Assembly: GCF_036785885.1 (NCBI RefSeq)
Contig: NC_092316.1
Location: forward strand, 49,919,001-49,983,000
DNA from: Coffea arabica
Taxonomy: Eukaryota > Streptophyta > Magnoliopsida > Gentianales > Rubiaceae
Direction: 5' to 3'
DNA length: 64,000 nucleotides
How positions within the stretch are numbered: position 1 is the first letter of the stretch; the number at the start of each line of letters is the position of its first letter. Positions 48,005 through 59,924 of this stretch are shown piece after piece. Below the pieces are notes generated by a model that was not told where the DNA came from, did not search any database, and saw nothing but the letters and a program-made list of their open reading frames with translations. The translations under genes and the position numbers were made by a program.

Positions 48005-48627
48005 TATTTCGAAGGGAGGGATATAAAGGCTTAGTATATTAAAGGTAAGAAAGAAACCAACTTTACAATTGGTTGGATCATGCAAGTGGTAAAGAAAGCA
48101 ATGGCCAGTGTGTCAATGTCATGCAACAAGAAGGGGCATATGAACTTTTTGCATGAAGGGTTGTATTAGTTTGGTATCTTCTGACTCAGTCTTCAACACA
48201 CTGTTTTTATCTCACATTTGTTTGTTATTAGCAAACAATCCATTGAATGAATGAGACCGTCCTTTCTTTTAAGAGAATTACTTATTGAACCCACTTTTTT
48301 GGTGTCAACATTAATGGTTAAGGCCCTAAGGAAGAAACCTTTGAAAATATTTATCATTCACAACAACAAATGTTTTTACATAATCCCTTGATGCCTTTTC
48401 TTTTTTTTTAAAAAAAAAAAAAACTGACTTTTTGGGTTCGGCTCTCTTGAAATAATGATAACTTAGTTAGAAAGTACAATAATTTATGAACCAAGAATAT
48501 CTTACTTGAAGAAAATGGAAAGAAACTTTTAAGAAAAAAAAATTAAATTAAGTTAATTGTTCAATGAATTCAAAGCTACTTGTGAAAGCAATTACCCATT
48601 TGGCCAAAGAAATGATAAATGAATTCA

Positions 48628-48628
<1 letters not shown>

Positions 48629-48685
<57 letters not shown>
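48629..48685. repeat. (AT)n-(GT)n compound microsatellite
   Basis: About 12 AT units are followed by about 16 GT units. Minus-strand frames across it are low-complexity and not genes. Confidence 0.95.
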
Positions 48686-48687
<2 letters not shown>

Positions 48688-50958
48688 AAGAATGTAGAAT
48701 AAAACAATGTAATGAACATTGAATATAATAACAACTTACCTTGCCTCCACGGTTTCTTTGAGAATTTACACATGATTGAAAACTATATTCTCTAAGAACA
48801 CAAGAACCAAGCTTCAAAACTCTCCAATTATATTCTTGTTGTATACTAGCCTAATTGCAATTGCAAGAGCATGATGATGTTACTAATTTCTATCTTTTTC
48901 AGCCTCTCAAATCTTGCTTTTCTTTCAATGATTCTGTTTTGTTCTATCCGGTTTGCATTTATATAGGTTGCCAGATGATTTCCCTCCACGTTTAATTATG
49001 AAGATAGGTTTTTATCAACTTCGTGATCAAGGTTTCGAGAGCAAAATTCAAGCAAAAGCCTCATCCTCAATGTATATCACATCCTCCCATCCTCAAGGAT
49101 TAGGACTTTTTGAGTGGCAATTGAATGTTAAAGTAGGAGTCTGCTTCTTATGCTGATCCTTTCCTTTTCTTTAGGGACTGAATTTCATAATCCTTTACTA
49201 CTGAGTTTTGTGACAATAACACTTAGGACCCTTGAAATTTTTAGTATTATATTTACACCTCCCTCATTTTGATTTTTAATGTAACAAAGTCATTCATAAA
49301 AGCGATGTAAAAAATACAAAAGAAATGCTAAAATGTATTTTTAATCTCAAATTAATAACCCTTGTGTATGGATCATAAGAAATTGAAATCACAAATTCAG
49401 CTTAAAAATTTGGGCTTGATGGCGTTGAAAATGGAGGATAGTTTGTTTCTCCATTAGCATTAACGGGGGCATGTAACTATAGCATCTTTGCTAATTTTCA
49501 ACTTTTAGATGTTTTATTTTCCTTCTACGTTATGTCTTACCACAACAAAGCTATTTGCAGCCACTTAAAGGTAAATTCTCAACATCAACTCTTTTTTTTT
49601 TTTTTTTTGCCTTTTCCCTTTTAGCATTTTCAAGTTCTTTTTAAAGTTAAAATTGTTTGTTTGGAATTTTTTTTTTTTTTTTTTTTTTTTTTTTGCGGGC
49701 AGGCAAGGAAGTTTGTGAATGAACACATTTGGCTTGAACTTTTAATTAATTCTAACTCTATTGCTAACATGGGTTGACTTTTTCACATTAAAATTCAAAG
49801 TAAAGGTGCAGGTAATTGTGATATTGAAAACATCAGAGATGCTTATTGAAATTGTCAAATACTTTAGGGGAGCCATCTAAAATAATCCGTTTTCTTTATT
49901 CTATAGCATGTGCCAGCATATGCACCAAAAAAAAAAAAAAAGGAGGCAAATACAATTTTTTTGACCCTTTTTTTTTCTAATTATTTCAAGCTCTTCGTTT
50001 AGCAATTTATCATTATTGGTATAGTTGATTTCAAAGATCAGTTCTTAGGCACATGAAGATTGTACATCTATTAAGGTGTTTCTTTCACGGGCCACATCAA
50101 TGGTAACTCTGCTGTGTGACTATGTTTTTTCTTATAAGATAGGAGTAATATTAGAAACCTAATATGAGGTTTTTTTAATATCATTTAACACCCTTGAAGT
50201 TTTACAAAAAAAATGATATATTTGAAATTTTGAGATAATGACCCAAGATACAGGAACAATGAATAAAGGGATAATTTCATAAAAACTTATCTTGAGGTTT
50301 GTTTTTAATATCGCTTATCCATACTTTCAAAAAATCTCTCTTACTTTCCTTTTTTTTTTTCTATTTATAAAATCAAATTTCATTATCAGATTACTGGAAA
50401 TCATCCTGCACGATGTGATTTATATCACTGTCATGATGATAGATTAAACACGCACTAAAAATTATAAATCTACAATTTAACACATACTATAATAGATTTG
50501 AAAAATTATCAACAGATATAATAGATCTCTTATTTTCCCTTAATTGACATGCATTGTGACATTTTGTCAGCACTTGTGAGTTGAATTAGCATTAAAAAAT
50601 TCATATCAGAGGAGAGATAATATTTTACTTTCGTTTATACTCTTATTATGCTGCCCCCTGTATGAATGCTAGAACAGCAAGTCACTATCAATACAAAATT
50701 AAAATGCTAAGGACAAAGAGTGTAGCAAAAGAGAAAAGAGAAAAGTTGTAGCAGGTCAGTAGTTTTATTATGAAAGCATCAAGATAGCAACTTGAGAACC
50801 ACAATTTGTGCAGCAAAAGATGCAATTTAGAGAGGAAATTGGGAGAAGATATTGTAACAGATTATGACAATTTTAGTTAATCAATTAGGTTTTGCCAGCA
50901 AGGTAATATAGTCAATTCTCCATCAAGGCCGACGACCTATTCTCCTTGCTACAATTAG
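48686..50958. other. Intergenic, no gene recognised
   Basis: AT-rich, with long T runs near 49590-49608 and 49665-49694. The 67-codon frame at 48953 has no recognisable domain. No RNA gene was seen. Confidence 0.4.
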
Positions 50959-50970
50959 CGTAGCACCCTT

Positions 50971-51118
50971 TTTTTTTTTTTTTTTTAGGGGTGTTCCACA
51001 TGGAGTGGACCCCGCAGACTATTCCCCACCCTCCACAACTTGCTGGCAGCAAGGTTCGAACCAGGGACCTAAGGTTCCATCTTCAGCAACCTCAACCGCC
51101 AGACCAAGCCCCGGAGGA
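50971..51118 (-). mobile_element. tRNA-derived SINE with 12-bp target duplication
   Basis: Read on the minus strand it begins CCTCCGGGGCTTGGTCTGGC, passes an A-box-like region (about 51110-51091) and has the B box GGTTCGAACC (51053-51062). It ends with AACACCCCT and a ~20-A tail. The flanking repeats CGTAGCACCCTT at 50959-50970 and 51119-51130 are identical, as expected for LINE-mediated retroposition. It is not a tRNA gene, because no cloverleaf is completed. Confidence 0.9.
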
Positions 51119-51271
51119 CGTAGCACCCTTATTTTAAGATACCCGTTTTTTTTTTTTTTCCCCTTTGTGTTTCTAAGTTTCTAAAAGATGCATGGGTGAA
51201 ACATCTCTTTCTATACAGCATAAACAATAATAAAGACAACGTACGCACAACAAAACATGTAAGTAGTCTTT

Positions 51272-51483
51272 TTAGAGCCCAATACAAGCTGATTTAGTTG
51301 ACACAAAAAGTTATATGTTTGAATTCCGCTGCTAATACGAGACCTGTATTAGTATTAGTGGGTCTCTATAACCAACTTATTGTTCCGGACTTATTGTTCC
51401 GGAGGTATGTCCTGATCTGTGACGGTGATCGGAACTGAATCTACCCAAAACATGTTTTCTTACCAAAAAAAAAAAAAAAAAAA
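51272..51483 (+). mobile_element. Second tRNA-derived SINE
   Basis: It carries GCTGATTTAGTTGAC as a weak A box and TGTTTGAATTCC (51316-51327) as a B box. A CCGGACTTATTGTTCCGG-like middle follows, then a 3' A tail of about 20 residues. AGTCTTT occurs at both borders (51265-51271 and 51484-51490), a short target duplication. It is a different family from the SINE 150 bp away. Confidence 0.7.
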
Positions 51484-51490
51484 AGTCTTT

Positions 51491-52550
51491 CTGCAAGCAA
51501 AGACCAAATGAAATGCCATAAAAATAATTAAATTGGCATTAGGTGGGTTTGCAATAGATTAATAGAGTAGATGCAATGACAAATAGGCAAAGATCTTTGC
51601 TTGGTAATGATATTCAAGGGGGCAAAGCCATGTGATGGTGAGGGTGGGCAATTGCACCCCTAAACTTCAAAAGATTAGGAATTTAGCTAGTAAATTTGTA
51701 CTTTTTAATTTCTTTTCTATTTGTACTTCCTAAAATTTTTAAAACTATCCTTACCTATTGCCGCAACTAATTTCTCTTAAGTTCCTTCCTTTATTTCCGT
51801 TCTATTGAAGATTTAAACTACCACCATCGTCGACATAGAGATGAGATGAAAATCTTTTAATTTAACTTCAATAAATAACTAAGTTTTTTTTTTCTCTTTT
51901 GTATTCTTTATTTGCATGCATTTGCCAAATTTCTTGCACCGCCTAACCTTTAGGTCTTGACTTTGCCCTTGATGATATTCATATACACTTTTTTGCTTCT
52001 TGCATACCTTTTGAATCTTTTCGATGTTAAATCAAACATGTATACTAGCTAGGTAGTCTGCAAAAAGTTATAAAACGACATTGTTAAAAAAAAAAAAAAA
52101 GAATGTGAAAATTGTTAATCTTTTTTTTTTTTTTTTTTGGATTTAGTCTTAGTGTGCTTTAGCCTTCAGCAAGATACGGGAACAGCCAGTATGTGTCAGC
52201 TTTGCCAAATTTCCGCGGGTGTAAATCGAAAGCTTAAATTTTGTGAGGACAAAAGCTTAAAATTTTAAAAGTTTTCAATTTTCTAAAACTTGGGGTGGGG
52301 AGATACAACAGGAAAAAAAAAAAAAGGAAAGATGTGAAGAAGCCATTTTTAATGTGGGTGATAATATATAAATTATTAACATTTTATGTCATAATATGTA
52401 TAATTATAAATTATAATATTTATTGTATATATGTATGTATATGTATGTGTGTGTATGTGTGTATGTATAGACACACACACATATAGGTTAGGTCTTAATT
52501 GAATCTGAGTCTAGCATCGCTCAAACTTGGCTCAAATTTAGTTTCGAAAA
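51491..52550. other. Intergenic, no gene recognised
   Basis: AT-rich, with poly-A and poly-T runs near 52087 and 52122. A mixed (ATGT)n/(GT)n/(AC)n stretch lies at about 52425-52485. No gene was seen. Confidence 0.4.
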
Positions 52551-52682
52551 AGTTAATTTTATATAAACTGACACTATACGGTTGGATGCATGACACATGA
52601 ACGAATTTTAAATTTTACACATGCATCATGCATATCACGGTAAAAGTATATACACTAACAATAATGTATATAAAATTAATCC
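52551..52682. mobile_element. MITE related to 3255-3406 (copy 2)
   Basis: It shares AGTTAATTTTATATAAACTGAC, GACACATG, ACACATGCATCATG, the TATACACTAACA block and the ending AAAATTAATCC in the same order as the copy at 3255. Terminal inversion is visible (GGATTAATTTTATATACATT against the left end). Confidence 0.6.
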
Positions 52683-52781
52683 TTAAAATAAAAGCCTAAT
52701 AATGGAACAAATAATTATCCTGTTGTTGAAGATCAATTGGTGTTGAGATGTTGTTTGAAAACACAACGTTTGAATTTGTAA

Positions 52782-52784
<3 letters not shown>

Positions 52785-52846
<62 letters not shown>
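52785..52846. repeat. (AT)31 tract
   Basis: An uninterrupted AT dinucleotide run of about 62 bases, the longest in the window and cruciform-prone. Confidence 0.95.
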
Positions 52847-52849
<3 letters not shown>

Positions 52850-53954
52850 AGAACTTAAAGAACTTATTCATTTCTTCTTATTTTATTTTAGGAAATTGTT
52901 TATGGTTTTACACTACACATATATAATTTAAGTGTCACATTTAAGAAAAAGCATAAAGTTATATCAACTAGGTCATTTTATCTTCAAAATTTCATCTACT
53001 TCTATCATTTGAAACTCCATTTCTTCTCCTGTTGTTGTTGTAAAAATAAATATATGTCATTACGTAAAATTGATGCATGTCATTACGTAAAATTGATGCC
53101 CTACTTCTTAAATCCCACCATCCCGTAGTAAAAAAGTTTAAAATATGCATAGGAGGTCACTACAAAAACTTAGAAAAATAAAAACTTTAATTATGCCATG
53201 CATGCTCCCCACGTGGAAAATACTTGAAGATTGTTGTACAACACATGGCAATAGCCATTTGCAGCTGCCAACATTTGGAATCCAAACACTGTGATTGAGC
53301 CACTCCTCCGCCAAGCAAAGCCAATACAGTCACTACGTACTCTGTCTTCTTGTCATTCATTTTTTAATTTAATTTAATCGAAATCACACGAAATTATAAT
53401 AATAGAAATTTATAGATTTTCAAATCAAGAAGAATTAAATTAAATAAATCACGATTTTTTTTTTTTTATATTTTACCCTTTGTCCGGTTACAATTTTTCT
53501 GACATTTTAATTTTTGGGCAATATTCCAAATAATTTTCCAATGGAAAGCAACAAACTCGAATGCAACCTAAAAAATCAGTCAGGAAAAGTGTGGAATCTT
53601 ATTCCTGGTTGCACATGAAGATTGATTGTTGAACCTACTAAATTGCATTGCAAGATAATTGGATTATCCCACGGCACTAAGGGGAACTGATGTGGTGAGA
53701 CGCTACTGCTCTCTGACGGGCAAACATTGGGTAAAACTTCTTTCCCCAGAGGAGGAGCAAACATTAGTAAAAGTTTGTCAATATGAAGTCATAGAACTCA
53801 TGACTTGTAGCGACTAAAGAGTAAAGACGACAACTGACAGGAATCAGAAAGAAAGACTACAAATTAAACAACCGCTCTGGCACCGCCACCAGCTTGTGCC
53901 ATATATGTTAGGAGCCTCAGGGACTCGATCGAGAGTGATAATGGGACGAAGTAT
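52847..53954. other. 3' flank of the GASA gene and intergenic DNA
   Basis: The part next to 53955 probably holds the 3' UTR of the minus-strand GASA gene. A 62-codon minus frame at 53576-53764 is unrecognised. A T run lies at about 53456-53467. Confidence 0.4.
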
Positions 53955-54947
53955 TCAAGGGCACTTTGGTCCTCCTTTCTTTGTCTTCCAGTTGTTGTAG
54001 CAAGCACAAACCTGCTTGTTTCCAGAGTATCCAGGAGGAACGCAGAGGCACTTTGCACAGCATTTGTTACAGAAGAGTTGACAGGGCTGATTCAAAGAAG
54101 CCCGTGTCTTCTGACACCTCCTCTTGCATTGCGAGCCGCACTCTGGTGTGACAACATATAAAGCAGCAGTTTTGATTTAGAAATTCGCAGTAGCTTTGAA
54201 TACTTAGAGCAAGTATCAGATATGAGAAGGGGTGGCGATGCAAAATTTTAGAATACACCAGGCTGCATTTTTAAACTTGGATTCTCCATTACCAAAAAAA
54301 AAAAAAAGGGTTAATGATGAAAGCTGATGTTGTCTTTCTTGATCATAATAATTAACTTAAAGCAAATTCTGCAATTTTCTTGGGACTAGGGGCGTACAAT
54401 TGTGTGAAAAGATGTGTGTACATTTGAATTGCATTTGTTTATTCCTCCCTGTGGTCAAACTTCAAATAGGAACTAACAACACCAACCTACATTAATCTTG
54501 GAATATTAATTAATTAGCTCCAACTACAACGATTAACACTAAATTCAGGTTTTAGCTCTTTTCAAGAAAATCAAACGAAGTTAAAGCAAGCAACAAGGAG
54601 GAAAAAAAAATAATAGCCAATCAAAAAAGAAGGAACAAATGTGAAGGAGGAGTACTTACCGTAACCCTTTAGGCTCCCTTCACCATATCGTGCCTGCAAA
54701 TAGAGTAAAAGATTTTCGTGAGGAAAAAAAAAAAAAAAACTCTTTGTGAGAAAACAGTGCTAATCAAAGAAGCAATAATTTGTTCTTGAATAAAATGTAC
54801 GGTTCAGACAATCCATGAATGCTCAATCAAGGGTTAGAGAGAGCTGAGTAAACTTACCCTATCAATGTGGGCATTGGCCATAGCCGTGGTTGCAACCATG
54901 GAGATGGCAATGAGGGCCAAAATAACAAGGCAGAGGATCTTAGCCAT
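53955..54947 (-). CDS. GASA/snakin family cysteine-rich secreted peptide, three exons
   Basis: The exons are 54947-54858, 54693-54660 and 54142-53955, with GT..AG introns that keep the frame, giving 103 residues. Residues 1-24 are a signal peptide (MAKILCLVILALIAISMVAT, then TAMA). A short RARYGEGSLKGY spacer follows. The C-terminal GASA domain has 12 cysteines: it begins ECGSQCKRRC, continues CQLFCNKCCAKCLCVPPG and ends NWKTKKGGPKCP. All 12 family cysteines are present, forming six disulfides in known members. GASA/snakin proteins are exported to the cell wall and act in gibberellin-responsive growth and in antimicrobial defence. Which role applies here cannot be read from sequence. The TATATATAG at 55054-55063 fits as its promoter. 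Confidence 0.95.
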
Positions 54948-55053
54948 TGCCACTCACCAAAGTGCCAGAAGAAGAACAAGAAAGAGAAGCTTTAATGAGT
55001 TTAGTACTGCTGCCTGCTTGCCGGTGGTGTAAAGCCTAGTGTGGGGTTGGAGA

Positions 55054-55063
55054 CTATATATAG
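55054..55063 (-). promoter_or_regulatory. TATA box of the GASA gene
   Basis: On the minus strand CTATATATAG lies about 107 bases before the ATG at 54947. The predicted start would be near 55025, giving a leader of about 80 bases. Confidence 0.65.
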
Positions 55064-56092
55064 AGACAAATTATTGCAACAGAGGAAGGAAAAGGCTCAA
55101 AAGAAGGATTAATTTGCATTGTTGTTATCCTCATACTTTATGATAACTCTATGGGCATGCCTCAAAACTTCTTGAAATTGTATGGACCTCCCCATTTCAT
55201 GTTTCTGTAAATTCTGTTGATGAAGGTGAAAAATGGTCTTCATATCCTTCTAGTCATTGCAGGGTTTCTTCCGAATTTGAATCCAGACACTTTTCAATGA
55301 TGAAAAGTTGTAAAAAGGTTAGCAGTACAATTTTAGGAATCAAAGTCTATATGGGATCTGCTTGTAAGTATCATGACATCCACAAGGGGTTTACTGCAAT
55401 TTATCCAACCTTTTTCTGAAAATTCATTATTATAAGGTTCTTTGGGGAATAATAAAAAAAAAAAAAGAAACTGCCGGTGATTGATTATGTGTTACAAGTG
55501 GGGTAGTTAGTTGGAAAGTGGGGGCGGACCCCAAGAAAACAGAGAAATGCATCAGCACATTGGATCAGTTTCCCTGCACCAAATGGATATTGACGTTAGA
55601 TGACAACTAATGAAGAAATAAATTAGTACCAAGTTAGAGCTTTTCGTTCTCTGTGTCCCGGAGGGCACATGTTGGCAGTCCATCAGCCCCAAGATGAGAA
55701 CGTTGGTAGGGAATGATTAAACAAGAACCATACGATGGTTGGGGACGCGGGACCGGAGACAATCGCTCCGAAAGGTGTAACACCATTTATACATGGTGTA
55801 ATATCATCTGTACAAATTATAATAATAGAATAACAGCGAGTAATATTAGAATAACATTTTTGTGGGTCTCACACGACGTGAAAATCGAGTTACAAGACGT
55901 GATCTAAACCCCACAAATTTTTGAGGCCTCATCCAGACCGTGAAATGCCTGGAATATTGTCTCTGACAACCGTCCACGCCCCTCGTCCGATGGTATAATC
56001 AAGAATCAGAATATGAATCTGAGCGTATGGCAGCAGGATCGTGCGTGAGCAGTGTTTCTGGATTTTTTTTTTAATATGAGAAGTAGCGGATA
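55064..56092. other. Upstream of the GASA gene, intergenic
   Basis: Contains the remaining GASA promoter DNA. No convincing gibberellin-response motif was singled out. The block at about 55620-56050 is less AT-rich than its surroundings but has no conserved frame. Confidence 0.4.
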
Positions 56093-56499
56093 TTTCTTTT
56101 GTCCCACTTTAATAGTTTTATGTTTTTAGTACATCCGTCTCAAATTATAGTTCATTTTTAATTAAAAAATATAGTTAACTTTTAAATTTTCTAAAATATT
56201 CTTATTTATTGTACTTTGTTATCATTGAGTATAACTTACCTTATTTAATAGTACAATTAACATTTTCATTAATAATTATTTTGATTCATCTCTTGAATGA
56301 TGCAACTTTTTATCAGTATTGTTGTTTGTTATAATTGATGTAAAGGTATAATGATTAATTATATTCCCAACCTTAACATAAGGGTGTTTTTAAAAAAAAA
56401 CAGTAAGTTAGATTTACTTTTTTTTATAATAAAATTAACTAATTTTTCTTAGATTGCACGAAAAAGAAAGTCAAAACTATTAAATTGGAACGGAGGGAG
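56093..56499. mobile_element. ~407-bp Stowaway-type MITE
   Basis: TA flanks lie at 56091-56092 and 56500-56501. The right end is GGAACGGAGGGAG, the inverse of the Stowaway start. The left end has drifted (TTTCTTTTGTCCCACTTTAA), but the GTCCCACTTT core aligns with 46395. The interior matches the 46395 copy in order (AAATTATAGTTC, TCTAAAATA, GAGTATAAC and CGAAAAAGAAAGTCAAAAC) with extra AT-rich sequence. Confidence 0.8.
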
Positions 56500-57609
56500 T
56501 ATAAAATTTGATTGCAATTAAAATAGAATTTTTCTAACGAGTGTTCTTAGGGTACTCCTCGTTAGCACAAATAACATTCACCTAACTTACTATATATATA
56601 CATATTAAAAATAGTTATTATTATCCCTTATATTTATTTATTTATTTATTTAATTAATCTTATATTTTTAAAAACATAACGTATGAAATATATAATTGGG
56701 CATGAAATATACCTTAACGAGTAGAGCACTCTTCAGACACACCGATTAAAATAAGAGGTGAATAATTGGGTAAAGGGAGAAAAGTTGGCATGTGAGGCCA
56801 TCTGAGGGAAGCACATGAACCGAAGATGCGCCCAGAGACCAATCCACCGCACCGTCCGCTGTAACCATCCCTTGTTTTCTGCCTCGCCATATGCTTCTTC
56901 TGAAAAAGTCATATGTTTGGCTCGCAACTGCCATTCCTTAATTAATTGCCTGCGTTGCTTTAGTACTCTTTTTCCTCTTCTTCTATATATTCTGTTTGTT
57001 TTTCAACGCCTGATGATAATGTTCGTTGGATAATTGCATGACAACTATACATACATGCATGTTTGTATGAAGAACATGAGTTACACAGCTTTTGCACGTC
57101 CCCTTTCGATGGTTGGTTTTTAGGGCATTTTCATTAGTTGAATTTATTTTTTTTAACAAAAAGGGACCAATTTTCGACTATAGTTGTCGAAAAGAAAAAT
57201 TTTTGCTTTTTATTCATTTATTTGTAGTTAACCCTTTTTTTTTTTTTTTTTTTCTCTCAAGCTGAGAGCAATCTACATACAATTGGGTCTGATTTTAAAC
57301 ATTTGACTTAATTCGAGCTGAAAGCAAAGAAAGGCTTGATTCGACTTATATGAATTAGAAGACATCAAAAACGTTTGATTTTAGCTTGTGAAAGACCAAA
57401 TTGCTTCATTTTATATGTGAGGGGTCATAATATAATATCGTTACAATGTGAGAGATGATTGGTGTGGTTTTTCGTATGTATATTGCCAATTTTGTCCTAT
57501 AAATTTTGCACATGTAATGTGTCTGTAACTTTAATGGGCAAAAAAATATGACTTAAAAAATGTTCAAAAACCAAAAAGATGCAATATTGGTTTGTGAAAT
57601 AACTAAAAA
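56500..57609. other. Intergenic, no gene recognised
   Basis: Short overlapping frames on opposite strands at 56733-57033 are shadows of each other, and neither is recognisable. A T(20) run lies near 57235-57254. Confidence 0.4.
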
Positions 57610-57753
57610 GGATTAATCCTTCCTATACTGATACTGTTGGTTTTGAAAGAATGACAATTATGTAAAATTTGAATTTGAAATCCAATTTTTATACATGCGT
57701 CATGAATTTTACGGTGATAGTGCATACACCGTTAGTATATATAAAATTTACCC
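57610..57753. mobile_element. MITE related to 3255-3406 (copy 3)
   Basis: It starts GGATTAATCCTTCCTATACTG and ends GTTAGTATATATAAAATTTA, inverted relative to each other. The interior ATACATGCGTCATG and GGTGATAGTGCATACAC blocks match the copies at 3255 and 52551. Confidence 0.55.
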
Positions 57754-58716
57754 TCACTAAAATACTATCCATAAAATACGAGGGTCGAGTGATGCCATTT
57801 TTCTTTAAAAAATAAATTAAAATTCATTTTACTGACGTAAGAAGGTATAATAAATATTCAAATATATTACAATAACACAATATTTTCTAAGTTTCTATTG
57901 CCCTTTTTCTCTTATGCAAAATCGATTGTTTTAGACTCGAAAAGGAATACACGTAAACAAAAGTCAGTCTCTCATAACCGCAAAAACACTTGGTTGAAAA
58001 AAATAAAAAAAGAAAAACACAAAAATGTGGATAAATAATCGCATCCATAGGAAAAAAGTTTTGCTTTTGAAAGGCAACGTTAATAGTACTAACTTCAATA
58101 AATGACTTGCAGTGCAGAACATTCAATACTGTAAAAATTTATCTTGTTTGGATTGTAGTTTTTTTGGCGAAAAAATTTTATATTTTTCATAAACATGTTT
58201 TCAAATCATTTTTTTTTTATCTTACAAACATCACATCCTTAAAAATTGCTACAATATTTTTTTTCCACAAGAACTCCTAAAAACTTTTCTGAAAAAAATG
58301 AAATAAAAATCACATTCAATTATGTGTAAAGTTAAAAAACATATATCTTTGAAGCCTTCAGATATGGTTGCGCTTCCCCAATAGTTTCCAATCAGCTTGG
58401 TTGAGTTTTCATGTAAAATGCTAGGGATCCTGCCTAGTAGCTTAGGATTTTTTCCAAGCCAATTCGGCTCTTACAAGCTATTATTGCTGGATATATCATA
58501 TTCATTTAACAACTCATCAATGAATATATCTATTGAAACATCAGAAAACCACATCAAATATCTAGGCAGCAGAAAAGCTGACAATTAGTCTAACTATGGT
58601 CCAGGCTTCAAAGTTCAAACCGTCAAAACTAACAAAATATTACTACCAAACTGAACTGTAATTAATGTATCTTCAGATTAAATTTTGTTGATACCGAAAT
58701 ATGCAACCATAACATA

Positions 58717-59052
58717 CTCTCTCCCTTTTTTTATAACTGACGTTTAAGAAATTTGCTCCAGTGTACTTTTATCTGTCGTTTTATAATCTCCATACAGTAT
58801 TAATTATTTTTTCACAATTTTGCCCTTTTATCTCTCTTTTCCAATACAGGGTTCTTAATTACTACTCCTAGTAATTATTGCTTCTCTCTTTGTAACAACC
58901 CTAGTAATTATCTGCCCCTCCGTATTATCTGCCCCTCATTGGACAATTAATGAGGGTACAAAAGGAAAATAGTGTACAGATTTAAGCAATGAAAAAAATT
59001 TTTTAATTAGTGTGTAAAACCTTGAACGTCAGTTATAAAAAAAGGGAGTGAG
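58717..59052. mobile_element. 336-bp Stowaway-like MITE, family B copy 2, inverted
   Basis: It is flanked by TA (58715-58716 and 59053-59054). The termini CTCTCTCCC...ATAACTGACGTTTAA are inverted repeats. The whole sequence is the reverse complement of the 47686-48004 copy. It is longer because of a small internal tandem duplication in which CTGCCCCTC occurs twice within ~20 bases. Confidence 0.9.
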
Positions 59053-59225
59053 TAATATATATTGGAGGTCAAAGTGCTCATCAACTTCTAAAGCAAGACA
59101 TTTAATGAGTGCACAAAACAAGTAGTCAAAGATAATCGGCACGAAAAAACTAACCGTACGGCCGTCAAAGCACGGATCAATACTACCCAAGTTGGATCAT
59201 GGGTGAACATTTTAAACAGTAGGAG

Positions 59226-59465
59226 TATATGTCCATGGTTGCGTCTATGGTGGAAAGCTGAGTCAGCTTTGTACCGTAGGCAGAACAAATGGAATCAGGA
59301 CAGCACATGAGCATGGGCCAGGCAAAGGACAGCGACCGTGAAATAGCTACCGAAACCGGGCAGAAGGAGTTGTAAAGATGCGACCCACTTTAGTATATGA
59401 ACTGTATTATTGTAAATAAACATGCACCCGCACAAGTTGTGGGCATGTTTTATGAATCCCAAAAC
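59226..59465 (+). repeat. Dispersed repeat, copy matching 14.86-15.09 kb; start forms an inverted repeat with 62.6 kb
   Basis: It shares the ordered blocks listed for 14850-15600. Its first ~60 bases (ATGTCCATGGTTGCGTCTAT to ACCGTAGGCAGAAC) recur in inverted form at 62588-62648. It is non-coding. Confidence 0.7.
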
Positions 59466-59542
59466 AAACTATGGTTACCTGATGATGATTAACATCAGGT
59501 AAGCATTTATAGTTTAAGATTGGAGTACACATGGCTTAATTA

Positions 59543-59866
59543 GATGATTTATTAGAAACATAATTAGCACAGTACTTCAAGAAATTAGAATCGTGACATA
59601 ATTGACCCAGTAGATTTTAATTTAAATTTAGAAATTAGATAAATAATCTTATATGTAACATGGTGACTTTTAAATTAATATCGAATTTGTAGATGGTAAT
59701 CATAAACTTAATTAACATAGCACTTCAAGAAACTAGAATTGAGATTGTAGATAAAATAATCATAAATTTTAGAAGAAAATACTCTCCTCTTTGAATAATA
59801 AAAAATTTAGAGTGGCAAGTATTAATCTCTTTTTCTTGGTAATCTTATTAATATTGAAAAATATAT

Positions 59867-59924
<58 letters not shown>

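Noticed and set aside
48548..48817. Minus-strand frames containing His-Thr and Ile-Tyr runs
   Set aside because: These come from the (GT)n/(AT)n microsatellite. The same holds for the frames at 47399-47731, 52683-52871 and 59769-60057.
50971..51118. Possible tRNA gene because of the perfect B box
   Set aside because: No acceptor stem or cloverleaf can be built. The A tail and the 12-bp target duplication identify a SINE.
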